Source of the DNA: Filimonas zeae
Lineage (GTDB): Bacteria > Bacteroidota > Bacteroidia > Chitinophagales > Chitinophagaceae
Direction of reading: 5' to 3'
Assembly: GCF_014641615.1 (NCBI RefSeq)
Contig: NZ_BMIB01000002.1
Coordinates: 682,001 to 746,000 of the forward strand
Length of the DNA stretch: 64,000 nucleotides
Shown: positions 35,910 through 44,744 of the stretch, in pieces
Layout: each line of letters starts with the position of its first letter
Numbering within the stretch: the first letter of the stretch is position 1
The notes under the pieces: generated by a model
What the model saw: the letters and a program-made list of their open reading frames with translations, nothing else
Databases searched by the model: none
Told to the model about the DNA's origin: nothing
Position numbers and translations under genes: made by a program

Positions 35910-38531
35910 TTATTTCGATTCAAACTGATAATGGCCCGATCCTACAGATACCTTTTCGTAAGTAATCCCATCCCGTTGCGGCACATACACCGTAGCCGTA
36001 GTATTGGCAGGTATAGCTACTTCCATCTTTATTGTACCATTCACCCTTTTCCAGTGTACCGCCACTTTTCCGTAATAGGTTTGCAGCGCTGCTTTCACAT
36101 AATCCAGTCCCCCACCGGGGTGTGGTTTTATTACTATTTTTTTATACCCTTCGCCACCCACGCTGTCCGTTCCAATACCCGCCATTACGCGGTACATCCA
36201 ATCGCCAATGGCACCGTAAGCGTAATGGTTAAACGAGTTCATATGCCAGTGCTGAAAGCTGCTGTCCGTTTTTATCCCATCCCAGCGTTCCCATATAGTG
36301 GTAGCGCCCATTTTAACGGGATACAGCCAGGAAGGATAGGTTTCCTGCAGCAGCAGGTCATACGCCACATCGGTATAGCCAAAGCGGGAAAGTACATGGC
36401 ATATATAAGAAGTACCCAGCAAGCCGGTAGTAATATGATTTTTATAACTTCTGATATTGTCTACCAGTCTTTTTGCCGCCACTGCCCGCTGCGCTTCGGG
36501 CAGCAGATCAAAATGCAGCGCCAGCACATAGGCGGTTTGCGTGGCGCTTACCAGCCGGCCGCCCGGGGTAACGTATTCCCGTACAAACAGTTCTTTTACC
36601 TGCTGTAATAGTTGGGTGTAACGGATGCTGTCTTCTTTATGCCCCAGTACCGTGGCCGCTTTTACCAGCAGTTGCACGCTGCATGCATAATACGCCTGTA
36701 CAATCAGGCTTATGTCTGTAACGGCCGATTTGTTTACCTCTGCTGCCCCTTCGGTGGTAAAAGAAAGCCAGTCGCCATACTGAAAGGTTTCCTTTCGCAT
36801 ATAACCGGTGCTGTTCTTATCCATAAAATCTATCCAGGCTTTCATAGAAGGGTATTGCTTTGCCAGCAGTTGACTATCGCCATATACCTCAAACATATTC
36901 CAGGGAATAATGGTAGCCGCGTCAGACCAGCCGGCCACACCTCCAAAACCACCCAGAATATTGGGCACCACCACCGGTACACTTCCGTCTGCAAACTGGT
37001 CTGCCGCTATATCCGCCAGCCAGCGCGTAAAAAAGCTGTTCACGTTCCGGTTAAAGGCGGCAGTACGGCTGAATAATTGTGCATCCCCCATCCAACCCAT
37101 TCTTTCATCGCGTTGCGGGCAATCGGTAGGCAAATCCACAAAATTGCCGTTCTGGCTCCATACAATGTTATGGTGTAGCTGGTTCAGCAACGGGTTGGAG
37201 CATTCAAAACTGCCGGTCTGCGGCAGGTCTGAGTAAATAACACTGGCGGTAAGCTGTTCGGGCTTCACTGTTTCTCTAAAGCCTTTCAGCCGCACGTACC
37301 GGAAACCATGAAAAGTAAATACCGGCTCCAGTGTTTCCGTTCCGTTGCCCTTTAACACATACATATCGCTGCAACGGGCGCTGCGAAGGTTGGTTCTGTA
37401 AAATTCGCCGTATTTGTCCAGCACTTCTCCATGGTCCAGCCGTATGGTATCGCCTGCCTGGCCACTTACTTTCACCGTTACCCACCCCACCAGGTTCTGC
37501 CCAAAATCGGCCAGCAATTCCCCTTTAGGGGTACGCCATATTTTTACCGGCGTAAAGCTTTCCTGTTTGCGTACCGGTTCATTTACCGTAGCTATCAGGT
37601 TACCAAACCCGTAATCCATCTCCTTTACCGCGCCCCAGGGCGCTCTTTCCCGGCGGTAATCAATAATATCCCCGTTATAAAAATCGGCATACTGCACCTG
37701 TCCGGTGGTACTTTGCCAGCTGTTGTCTGTAGTAATATATTCTTTTGTTCCATCGCTGTAGGTAAGCTCTGCCTGTAACAGCAGCGCCAGCGTTTTGCCA
37801 TAGGTATTTTCCAGCGCTTCAAAACCCAGTACGCCCCGGTACCAGCCATTGCCCAGCATCACTTCCAGGGTATTCTCCCCCTGTTTCAGGGTTTTACCCA
37901 TATCATACATCTGGTATTGTAATCGTTTGGGGTAACTGGTCCAGCCTGGTGTAAGGTAAGCATCCCCCACTTTTGCACCGTTCAGCTGCGCTTCGTATAC
38001 CCCGTGGCAGGTTATGTATACCACGGCCTTTACCGGCTTGCGCGTAAGGGTAAACTGTTTGCGGAATATGGGGCAGGGCCGCAGCAGGGTATCTTCCTGG
38101 TAGCCCGGTTCTATCCAGCGGGCTTTCCAGGCAGCGGTGGTCTGCAGTCCGGTAGTAAAAAAGGCCGGGGTGCTGAATGTACTTACCCGGCCTGCGTTAT
38201 CCCATACCCGTACCGTCCATTCGTAGGTGGTACCTGGCTGCAACGCAGGGCCCCGGTAAGCTACCTGCACGCTCTGTGCACTTTTTACCTGTCCGCTGTT
38301 CCATACCGGTTTGCCACCTGTAAGTACTTTTATCTCATAAGCCGTCTGTGTAAGGTTCTGTTCCTTTCCTTCCAGCTGCCAGCTAAAGCGCGGCTGCTGT
38401 ATATCCAGCCCCTGCGGGTTTATACGGTTTTCGGTAAGCAGCTGCCCCACTTTTACCTGGGCTGTACTCAGGGCCGTAAACAGGGTTAGCAGGGCAGAAA
38501 AGAAAATATTTTTTGTGTTATGTACAGGCAT
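35910..38531 (-). CDS. Alpha-L-rhamnosidase, GH78 (copy 2, longer form)
   Basis: An 873-residue secreted GH78 enzyme. After the signal peptide comes the Bac_rhamnosid_N-type fibronectin-like region (PRFSWQLEGKEQNLTQTAYE, YEWTVRVWDNAGR), then the rhamnose-binding beta domains (GVYEAQLNGAKVGDAYLTPG) and the catalytic barrel with DLPTDCPQRDERMGWMGDAQ, the textbook GH78 motif. The C-terminal domain includes WMYRVMAGIGTD. The 18-base gap to the cyclase gene upstream places it in the same operon. Two rhamnosidases of different architecture suggest different linkages or different steps in breaking down one rhamnose-rich glycan. Confidence 0.93.
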   Translation of the reverse strand: MPVHNTKNIFFSALLTLFTALSTAQVKVGQLLTENRINPQGLDIQQPRFSWQLEGKEQNLTQTAYEIKVLTGGKPVWNSGQVKSAQSVQVAYRGPALQPGTTYEWTVRVWDNAGRVSTFSTPAFFTTGLQTTAAWKARWIEPGYQEDTLLRPCPIFRKQFTLTRKPVKAVVYITCHGVYEAQLNGAKVGDAYLTPGWTSYPKRLQYQMYDMGKTLKQGENTLEVMLGNGWYRGVLGFEALENTYGKTLALLLQAELTYSDGTKEYITTDNSWQSTTGQVQYADFYNGDIIDYRRERAPWGAVKEMDYGFGNLIATVNEPVRKQESFTPVKIWRTPKGELLADFGQNLVGWVTVKVSGQAGDTIRLDHGEVLDKYGEFYRTNLRSARCSDMYVLKGNGTETLEPVFTFHGFRYVRLKGFRETVKPEQLTASVIYSDLPQTGSFECSNPLLNQLHHNIVWSQNGNFVDLPTDCPQRDERMGWMGDAQLFSRTAAFNRNVNSFFTRWLADIAADQFADGSVPVVVPNILGGFGGVAGWSDAATIIPWNMFEVYGDSQLLAKQYPSMKAWIDFMDKNSTGYMRKETFQYGDWLSFTTEGAAEVNKSAVTDISLIVQAYYACSVQLLVKAATVLGHKEDSIRYTQLLQQVKELFVREYVTPGGRLVSATQTAYVLALHFDLLPEAQRAVAAKRLVDNIRSYKNHITTGLLGTSYICHVLSRFGYTDVAYDLLLQETYPSWLYPVKMGATTIWERWDGIKTDSSFQHWHMNSFNHYAYGAIGDWMYRVMAGIGTDSVGGEGYKKIVIKPHPGGGLDYVKAALQTYYGKVAVHWKRVNGTIKMEVAIPANTTATVYVPQRDGITYEKVSVGSGHYQFESK

Positions 38532-38549
38532 GGTATCTACAATTATGGG

Positions 38550-39200
38550 TTAGGCAGGTACGCCCTCAAAGCCGCCGGTAAAAGCTACCGCCCGTATGGG
38601 CGATCCGTCCCGGCCTTTGATGTTTAAAGGAAAGCCGGCGAATATAAACTCGTCCGGTGCGTTGTGCAGGTTGGCCAGGGCTTCTACTATCACAATCTCT
38701 TTCGGCAGCAATATATCGTGGTGCATCTCGTACCAGTCGCGGCTGGGCGTAGGCGTATCCATGCCCAGAAAGCGAATACCTTTATCTGCCAGGTAACGCC
38801 CGGCTTCCTGCGTAAGGCTGGGGAAGGCGCTGTAAAAATGCTCCTTACCAAATTCCCGGTGCCAGCCGGTTTCGTATATAATACGTGCCCCCGGTTTCAG
38901 CAAAGCCTCATAGGGTGCAAAATCGGCAACCGTTATATCCGCACCGGCTTCTTTGGGTATGCGCAGCAGGTGCGTGTGACCAAAAAACCAGTTCAGTGGC
39001 ATCTGGTCAATGGTTTTACCCTCATCCAGAAAATGATATATCGCATCTACATGGGTACCCTGGTGGGTACTCATGCTTATCTGCGTAATGTTGTATTTTA
39101 ATGTACGGGTATTGCCATGGGGCACAATACTCAGTTTGGGGTCCCACGGAAAAGTATCCTGTCCGTGCTCCAGCGGGTGTGTAAGGTCTATGATGTTCAT
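38550..39200 (-). CDS. Cyclase-family (kynurenine formamidase-like) metal hydrolase
   Basis: A 216-residue protein of the PF04199 cyclase/formamidase family. The metal-binding signature STHQGTHVDAIYHF (HxGTHxD) is intact, and the C-terminal EALANLHNAPDEFIFAGFPL is also typical. No signal peptide, so it is cytoplasmic. Within a rhamnose operon a likely role is hydrolysis of a lactone or a related ring, for example the rhamnonolactone step, since no other lactonase is present. That substrate is inference; the fold assignment is firm. Confidence 0.82.
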   Translation of the reverse strand: MNIIDLTHPLEHGQDTFPWDPKLSIVPHGNTRTLKYNITQISMSTHQGTHVDAIYHFLDEGKTIDQMPLNWFFGHTHLLRIPKEAGADITVADFAPYEALLKPGARIIYETGWHREFGKEHFYSAFPSLTQEAGRYLADKGIRFLGMDTPTPSRDWYEMHHDILLPKEIVIVEALANLHNAPDEFIFAGFPLNIKGRDGSPIRAVAFTGGFEGVPA

Positions 39201-39204
39201 ATGG

Positions 39205-40017
39205 CTATTGGTATATAGGTTCTGTTTCTTCTACCACGGTATTGGTCAGCTCGCCTATACCGCTGATGCTGATGGTTACACTATCGCCTGCTTTCAGCCA
39301 GCGTGCGGGGTTGGCAGCCATGCCCACACCCTGCGGTGTTCCCGTTAGTATTACCGTACCCGGCTCCAGTGTAGTGCCTGCACTTACAAATGCTACCAGG
39401 GCGGGTATGTTAAATATCATATCTTCTGTATATCCCTGCTGCACTCTTTCTCCATTTAAAATAGTGCTTATTTCCAGCGTATTGGGGTCTTTTATTTCAT
39501 CCGTGGTAACAATACAGGGGCCCAGCGGTGCAAACGTGTCAAAAAACTTACCCTTACACCATTGGCCGCCGCCACGTTTCAGCTGCCAGTCGCGCGCGCT
39601 TACATCATTGGCACAGGTATAGCCCAGTACGTAATCCAGCGCGTTTTCCTCCGTTACATTCTTACAGCGTTTGCCAATAATCACCGCCAGTTCACACTCA
39701 TAATCCACCTCATCACTCCGCAGGTAACGGGGCAGCACAATGGGCTCATCAGGGTGCTGTAAGGCATTGTTGCCTTTTACAAACAATACCGGCCATTGCG
39801 GAAAAGGCAGGTTGCTTTCTTCCGCATGTTTTTTATAGTTCAGGCCTATGCATAAAATGGCAGCCGGCTCCAGGGGGGCCAGCAGTTTTTTCACCACCGC
39901 TTTGCGGTTGGTGCGTGTATAATTAAACAAATCGCCTTCCAGTATATAATAATCGTTGTTGTAGTATCCTGCCAGCTCAACGGTTCCCTGCTCATTTAAA
40001 AAACGTATAATCTTCAT
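39205..40017 (-). CDS. Fumarylacetoacetate hydrolase-family protein (probable 2,4-diketo-3-deoxy-L-rhamnonate hydrolase)
   Basis: A 270-residue FAH-fold C-C bond hydrolase. Metal-binding acidic residues are visible in EVDYECELAVIIGKRC and in the segment SARDWQLKRGGGQWCKGKFF, followed by DTFAPLGPCIV, the pattern found in 2,4-diketo-3-deoxy-sugar-acid hydrolases of the L-rhamnose and L-fucose oxidative pathways (LRA6 and related), which release pyruvate and lactate. The C-terminal ILTGTPQGVG is typical of the family. Its position among a sugar transporter and two dehydrogenases supports this reading over a tyrosine-catabolic role. Confidence 0.85.
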   Translation of the reverse strand: MKIIRFLNEQGTVELAGYYNNDYYILEGDLFNYTRTNRKAVVKKLLAPLEPAAILCIGLNYKKHAEESNLPFPQWPVLFVKGNNALQHPDEPIVLPRYLRSDEVDYECELAVIIGKRCKNVTEENALDYVLGYTCANDVSARDWQLKRGGGQWCKGKFFDTFAPLGPCIVTTDEIKDPNTLEISTILNGERVQQGYTEDMIFNIPALVAFVSAGTTLEPGTVILTGTPQGVGMAANPARWLKAGDSVTISISGIGELTNTVVEETEPIYQ

Positions 40018-40035
40018 GTATGTCCGTTTTAGTCA

Positions 40036-41037
40036 TTAATTTTCTCTGGCACCAATAATCAGCAGTATACCCATCATATAACAGGCAAACATGCCGTACA
40101 GCAACCGGTTGGTGCCTGCCGGTGCGTTTTTAAATTCTTTCCATACAAATACGCCCCATATAGCAGCAATCATGGCATTACACTGCCCCAGGCCAAACGA
40201 TACGGCATAGCCCACTTTACCGGCACACAGTATACTCAGCGATATGCCCAGGCCCCATATAGCGCCACCCAGCCAGCCCGAAAAATGATCGCGCAGGCTT
40301 CCGCTGAAATAGTCGCTGTAACGCACCGGTTTGCCTTCCAGCGGCCGGTACATCAGCAGGGTGTTAAACAACAGATTGCTTACCACCGTGCCTATGGCAA
40401 AAAACAATACCGCCGTATAAGGCGTTAACAGCCCCGGTTGCGGGTTACTGAAATCCGTAGCCATAGAAGCGGCTATAAAACGATAGAAAAAACCGAACAG
40501 TATACCGGCGCTTATCGCCAGCAGTATACCCTTTAACGGTGGTTTATTCAGCTGCTGCGCCTGCCGGCGATAGGCTGCTGCGGAAAGCAGTATAGCCAGT
40601 ACAATACATACCATACCACCGAATAAAAAATACGGGCTGCCTGCCGGTACGGCTATATAGTTTACCAGTATGCCCAGCACCATGGCCAGGCCCGCCCCTA
40701 CGGGGAAAGCCACCGCCAGGCCGGCAAATGCAATGGCCGCCATAAACAATATATTCCCTGCGTTAAATATTACCCCGCCTGCTGCTGCCGATAACAGGGC
40801 GCTGGTATTGGCCAGCTGCAGGTCGTCCCATATATTCCGGCCCTGGGTGCCATGCGCGCCCCAGGTTAAGGCCATCACGCTGCTCACCAGCAATACCCCC
40901 ATTACATAATCCCAGTAAAACAATTCAAACCGCCAGGTGCTGCGCCCCAGCTTGCGGGCATTGGGCCAGCTACCCCAGCATATCATGGTTATTACCGCGC
41001 AAGCTACCGCCCACGAATAGGTTTCAATAATGTACAT
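40036..41037 (-). CDS. GRP/RhaT-like sugar transporter
   Basis: A 333-residue inner-membrane protein with ten predicted helices of the drug/metabolite-transporter superfamily. The N-terminus ACAVITMICWGSWPNARKL and the FPVGAGLAMVLGI segment resemble the glucose/ribose porter and RhaT groups. Placed between the rhamnose-acid enzymes, it most likely imports L-rhamnose released by the GH78 enzymes across the inner membrane. Substrate is inferred from the operon. Confidence 0.82.
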   Translation of the reverse strand: MYIIETYSWAVACAVITMICWGSWPNARKLGRSTWRFELFYWDYVMGVLLVSSVMALTWGAHGTQGRNIWDDLQLANTSALLSAAAGGVIFNAGNILFMAAIAFAGLAVAFPVGAGLAMVLGILVNYIAVPAGSPYFLFGGMVCIVLAILLSAAAYRRQAQQLNKPPLKGILLAISAGILFGFFYRFIAASMATDFSNPQPGLLTPYTAVLFFAIGTVVSNLLFNTLLMYRPLEGKPVRYSDYFSGSLRDHFSGWLGGAIWGLGISLSILCAGKVGYAVSFGLGQCNAMIAAIWGVFVWKEFKNAPAGTNRLLYGMFACYMMGILLIIGAREN

Positions 41038-41043
41038 ATGGCT

Positions 41044-41997
41044 TTAATTTACGCGGTTTAACAAATCCTGTCCTTTCAGTCCGCGCAGTACTTCTTCTGC
41101 TGCCAGCTGCTGTAAAGCTGGTACACTGGCTTCGCTGTACCAGGCCGTGTGCGAGGTAAGGGCCGCGTTGGGGCTGTTGCGTAAAGGGTGTTCTGCAGGC
41201 AGGGGTTCTGCTTCAAACACATCCAGCCCTGCTCCGGCTATCAGGCCCTGCTCCAGGGCAGTGGCCAGCGCGTAGTTGTCTATCAACCCGCCCCGTGAAG
41301 TGTTTACCACAATGGCATTGCGCTTCATGCGGCGCAGGGTATTTTCATTTATCAGGTGTTTGGTATCTTCCATCAGTGGAAGGTGCAGGCTCAGCACATC
41401 GGCCTGTGTTAACGCTTCTTCCAGTGTTAGTTTGGTAACGCCCAGTTGCTCCATCTGTTCCGCACTTACATAGGGGTCGTACGCTGCCAGCTTAAATTTA
41501 AACCCTCTGGCGCGAGCCATCACCTCGCGTGCAATACGGCCAAAACCTGCGGTTACAAACATGCGGTAACGCAACGCTTCCATCGGGTAAGGCGGTGTTA
41601 TCTTCCACTGTGTTTCCATCTGCTGCCGGGTGGCAGTCAGCTGCCGGCATAACGATAAAGCCAGCGCCAGCGTATGGTCTGCCACTTCATCAATACAGTA
41701 CTGCGGCACGTTGCATACCGGTATGTTTTTCTGTGCGGCTGCAGGCAGGTTAATATTATCTACCCCTATGCCGTAGCGTACTATTATTTTACATTGGTCC
41801 AGGCTGTTGATTACCTCCGGCGATACGGGGGCCCATTGCACCAGCAGCGCGTTGGCGCCGGCGGCCGCCTGTATCACTTCCTGCTCAGTTTTGCATTGTG
41901 CGGTTACCACTTCGTAACCGGCCGTTTGCAATACCCGCATTTCGTTGTCTATATTTTTAAAACCGTAGTCGGTTATCACTACTTTCCCTTTTGTCAT
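41044..41997 (-). CDS. D-2-hydroxyacid dehydrogenase-family protein (C-terminal-binding-protein type)
   Basis: A 317-residue NAD-dependent dehydrogenase. The catalytic set is present: Arg in VNTSRGGLIDNYAL, Glu in DVFEAEPLPAEHPL and His in LTSHTAWYSEAS. The nucleotide loop reads GFGRIAREV, with Ala where the last Gly of GxGxxG is usual. In the operon it could reduce or oxidise a 2-keto/2-hydroxy acid formed from rhamnose. It overlaps the preceding alcohol dehydrogenase gene by 4 bases (ATGA). Confidence 0.85.
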   Translation of the reverse strand: MTKGKVVITDYGFKNIDNEMRVLQTAGYEVVTAQCKTEQEVIQAAAGANALLVQWAPVSPEVINSLDQCKIIVRYGIGVDNINLPAAAQKNIPVCNVPQYCIDEVADHTLALALSLCRQLTATRQQMETQWKITPPYPMEALRYRMFVTAGFGRIAREVMARARGFKFKLAAYDPYVSAEQMEQLGVTKLTLEEALTQADVLSLHLPLMEDTKHLINENTLRRMKRNAIVVNTSRGGLIDNYALATALEQGLIAGAGLDVFEAEPLPAEHPLRNSPNAALTSHTAWYSEASVPALQQLAAEEVLRGLKGQDLLNRVN

Positions 41998-43031
41998 AGC
42001 TGTTCGTTTTGTAATCCGTGTATAATAACTGATTTTATATGGCCGTTTTTCGCGTGCAGCATATCCTTAAAAGCATTTACCCCATCGCTCAGCGGGTAGG
42101 TATGCACCCAGCTGCTTACATCCACATCCCCACTGGCAATCATTTCCAAAGCCGTGGCCATATCCTGCTGGGTAGCGGCATAACTGCCGGTTACCATTTT
42201 CTCCGTTACAATCAGGTCGTAATTGCTGATGGCTTTTGCATCTTCCTGCAAGCCTATCAGCACCACGGCACCGCCGGGCCGTACCACCTGCACGGCCTGC
42301 TGCGTGGTAACCATACGTCCCACGGCATCTACCACTATATCCACGCCTTCTCCGGCGGTTATTTCGCGTATGCGTGGGGGCAGGTCATCCTCCACCGGGT
42401 TCAGCGTATCCGCTGCGCCCAGTTGCCGGGCGGTGTTCAGCCGTTGTGTATTAATGTCCGATACATAACAGGTAGCATTGCGCAGTACCTTAAACGCCTG
42501 CAGGGCCATCAGCCCAATAGGGCCGGCGCCCAGTATCAGCACGCGTTTACAAGCCACGTGCTTTGTAAGCGCTACCATATGCACCCCATTTGCCAGTGGT
42601 TCTGCCAGGCAGGCCTGTTCTGCCGGTACCCCTTCGGGCCAGGGCAGCAGGCTGCTTACCGGCACGTTTACAAACTGGCCAAAAGCACCATTGCGGTGTA
42701 TGCTGAATACCTGCCGCTTCCGGCACAGGTTGGTGGCGCCCACACGACAGGCGTCACATTCCCCGCAAAACACCAGTGCATTACTTACCACTCTATCACC
42801 GGTGTGGTATTGCGTTACGCCTGTGCCGGTAGCCGCAATTACGCCGCAAAACTCATGGCCCATAATAATAGGCGGTGTACGCTTGGCGCTGCGGTGCGCA
42901 AACGATTCCAGCTCACTGCCGCAGATACCGCAGGCCGCTACTTCCATCAGCACCTCACCGGCAGCCACTTCGGGTACCGGCTGCTCGGTAACCACCAGCT
43001 CATCAAACTGCGGATAGTATAATGTTTTCAT
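41994..43031 (-). CDS. Zinc-dependent alcohol/polyol dehydrogenase
   Basis: A 345-residue medium-chain dehydrogenase. Catalytic zinc ligands lie in CGICGSELESF and MGHEFCGV, structural zinc ligands in CGECDACRVGATNLC, and the NAD loop is LGAGPIGLMALQAF. Family members oxidise sugars, polyols or sugar acids. It is a candidate for the L-rhamnose 1-dehydrogenase or the 3-deoxy-sugar-acid dehydrogenase step. It overlaps the SDR gene before it and the hydroxyacid dehydrogenase gene after it by 4 bases each, so expression of the three is coupled. Confidence 0.88.
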   Translation of the reverse strand: MKTLYYPQFDELVVTEQPVPEVAAGEVLMEVAACGICGSELESFAHRSAKRTPPIIMGHEFCGVIAATGTGVTQYHTGDRVVSNALVFCGECDACRVGATNLCRKRQVFSIHRNGAFGQFVNVPVSSLLPWPEGVPAEQACLAEPLANGVHMVALTKHVACKRVLILGAGPIGLMALQAFKVLRNATCYVSDINTQRLNTARQLGAADTLNPVEDDLPPRIREITAGEGVDIVVDAVGRMVTTQQAVQVVRPGGAVVLIGLQEDAKAISNYDLIVTEKMVTGSYAATQQDMATALEMIASGDVDVSSWVHTYPLSDGVNAFKDMLHAKNGHIKSVIIHGLQNEQL

Positions 43032-43774
43032 CGTGCCAGGTAGCCTCCGTCTACCAGCAGGTCACTGCCTGTTATAAAGGATGCTTCATCACTGGCCAGA
43101 AAGGCAACGGCGCTGGCTACTTCCTCCGGGCGTCCCTGCCTGCCCAGCAAATGCAGCGCAGCAGCGCGTTTGTCTTCCTCTTCTATGTTCAGATTTAACT
43201 TTTTACAGCTGTTTACAAAGGCGCTGGTATAAATGTAACCCGGGCAAATGCTGTTTACGCGTATGCCCATTGGGGCCAGATCCTGCGCCCAGCATTTGGT
43301 TAAGCCACGTATGGCAAACTTGGTAGCATTGTAGGTAGCAAAATTAGCCTGCCCCACAAAACCACTTACCGATGAAAAATTGACAATGCAGCCCTTGCCC
43401 GTTGCCCTCATCTGTTCTGTAGCATACTTTGCCATCAGCGAGGTGCCCTGTATGTTTACGGCCAGTATCTGCTGCCAGTCAGCCGCCGTAGCTTCCACGC
43501 CTTTAAACACAAAACAGGCAGCGGCGTTTACCAGTATATCTATAGGCCCCAGTTGTGTACGTATTTTTTCGCAGGCCTGCTGTACCTGTGTTTCGTTAGC
43601 TATATCGGCCTGTACAAAAGCACACCCTGCTTTTGTGGCCAGGTGTTCTTTACCGGCATCAATATCCAGTATGGCTACCTTACATCCCTCCTGTACCAGT
43701 CGCAGGGCTGTAGCATAGCCAAGGTCGCCCAAACCTCCCGGCAGGGCCACCACTTTATTCGTTAATCCTTTCAT
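43028..43774 (-). CDS. Short-chain dehydrogenase (first gene of the rhamnose operon)
   Basis: A 248-residue classical SDR. The cofactor loop is GGLGDLG, the active site is SSVSGFVGQANFATYNATK with Ser, Tyr and Lys in register, and VNSICPGYIYTSAF follows. The close relatives I would expect are L-rhamnose dehydrogenase or 2-keto-3-deoxy-L-rhamnonate 4-dehydrogenase, which precede the FAH-type hydrolase in non-phosphorylated L-rhamnose catabolism. An in-frame ATG three codons upstream exists; I prefer MKGLTNKV. It opens an eight-gene minus-strand operon that ends with the two rhamnosidases. Confidence 0.87.
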   Translation of the reverse strand: MKGLTNKVVALPGGLGDLGYATALRLVQEGCKVAILDIDAGKEHLATKAGCAFVQADIANETQVQQACEKIRTQLGPIDILVNAAACFVFKGVEATAADWQQILAVNIQGTSLMAKYATEQMRATGKGCIVNFSSVSGFVGQANFATYNATKFAIRGLTKCWAQDLAPMGIRVNSICPGYIYTSAFVNSCKKLNLNIEEEDKRAAALHLLGRQGRPEEVASAVAFLASDEASFITGSDLLVDGGYLAR

Positions 43775-43825
43775 ATGGTACATTAATAAGTACCAAAGTT
43801 CAAAAGCATAACAAAATAACTACCT

Positions 43826-43833
43826 TAAATTTG
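43826..43833 (+). promoter_or_regulatory. Candidate -7 box for the GT2-MauE-thioredoxin operon
   Basis: TAAATTTG on the plus strand matches TAnnTTTG perfectly, about 90 bases upstream of the GT2 start. No good -33 element was found at the usual spacing. Confidence 0.4.
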
Positions 43834-43920
43834 CTGTTTTACCGGCAACTGCCCCCCAATATCTGTTGGCTGTTCCACCCGGCCCTGCCGCCCCTTGCTA
43901 CCTTTAAAAAAAGGAATGAT

Positions 43921-44733
43921 ATGGTTAACGGTAAAAAAGTAGTAGCGGTAATGCCCGGCTACAATGTTGAAAAAACCCTTCGTCAAACCTACGAAGAGAT
44001 TAACCAGTCACTGGTAGATGAAATTATACTGGGCGATAACGCCAGTACCGATAATACGGTAGCACTGGCACGCGAACTGGGTATTAAGCATATTGTACGG
44101 CAGCAAACCAATATGGGCTATGGCGGCAACCAGAAAGCCATTTACCAGAAGGCGCTGGAAATAGGGGCGGATATTGTGATTATGGTACACCCCGATTTTC
44201 AGTATACCCCTACGCTTATCGAAAGCATGGTTACTATTATAGCCAATAATGTATACCCCGTGGTGCTGGCTTCGCGCATGCTGGGCCGTGGCGCCCGCAA
44301 GGGAGGCATGCCTTTGTATAAATACATCGCCAACCGTTTTCTCACCCGCTGTCAAAACACCATTATGCGGCAAAAGCTGAGCGAGTACCATACCGGCTAC
44401 CGCGCTTACCGCCGCGATGTGCTGTTAAACATTGCCTTTCACGAAAATTCGAACGATTTTGTATTTGACAATGAATTCCTGGCACAGGTGTTTTACCATG
44501 GCTATGATATTGCTGAAATCACCTGTCCTACCAAATACTTCCGCGAAGCATCATCTATCAACTTCAGCCGCAGCGTGGTATATGGCATGGGCGTGCTGCG
44601 GGTAAGTATGCAGTACCTGCTGCAGAAAGCTGGCCTGCGCAGCTACCCTATATTCAGCAAGCCTATTGGTGCCAACATCGCCAGCATTAAACAGGTGGTA
44701 ATTAACGATACCAGTGCAGTAAACGAATATTAG
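43921..44733 (+). CDS. Glycosyltransferase family 2 protein (DPM1-like)
   Basis: A 270-residue GT-A enzyme without membrane helices. It starts NGKKVVAVMPGYNVEKTLRQ, has the nucleotide-binding DEIILGDNASTDNTVALA, a DxD-like VHPDFQYTP and the acceptor loop GYRAYRRDVL. Such proteins move a sugar from a nucleotide donor to a polyprenyl phosphate or another acceptor. The ATG at 43921 is preceded by AAGGA; a longer open frame has no homology-like content. It is followed after 11 bases by the MauE-thioredoxin fusion, an odd partner that ties sugar transfer to the redox genes of the peptide locus. Confidence 0.88.
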   Translation: MVNGKKVVAVMPGYNVEKTLRQTYEEINQSLVDEIILGDNASTDNTVALARELGIKHIVRQQTNMGYGGNQKAIYQKALEIGADIVIMVHPDFQYTPTLIESMVTIIANNVYPVVLASRMLGRGARKGGMPLYKYIANRFLTRCQNTIMRQKLSEYHTGYRAYRRDVLLNIAFHENSNDFVFDNEFLAQVFYHGYDIAEITCPTKYFREASSINFSRSVVYGMGVLRVSMQYLLQKAGLRSYPIFSKPIGANIASIKQVVINDTSAVNEY

Positions 44734-44744
44734 CAGCCGGCAAC

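Noticed and set aside
42039..43022. Long plus-strand open frame of 327 codons opposite the zinc dehydrogenase
   Set aside because: It is antisense to a clear medium-chain dehydrogenase with all zinc ligands; its translation is rich in His, Tyr and Arg as expected for a shadow frame.
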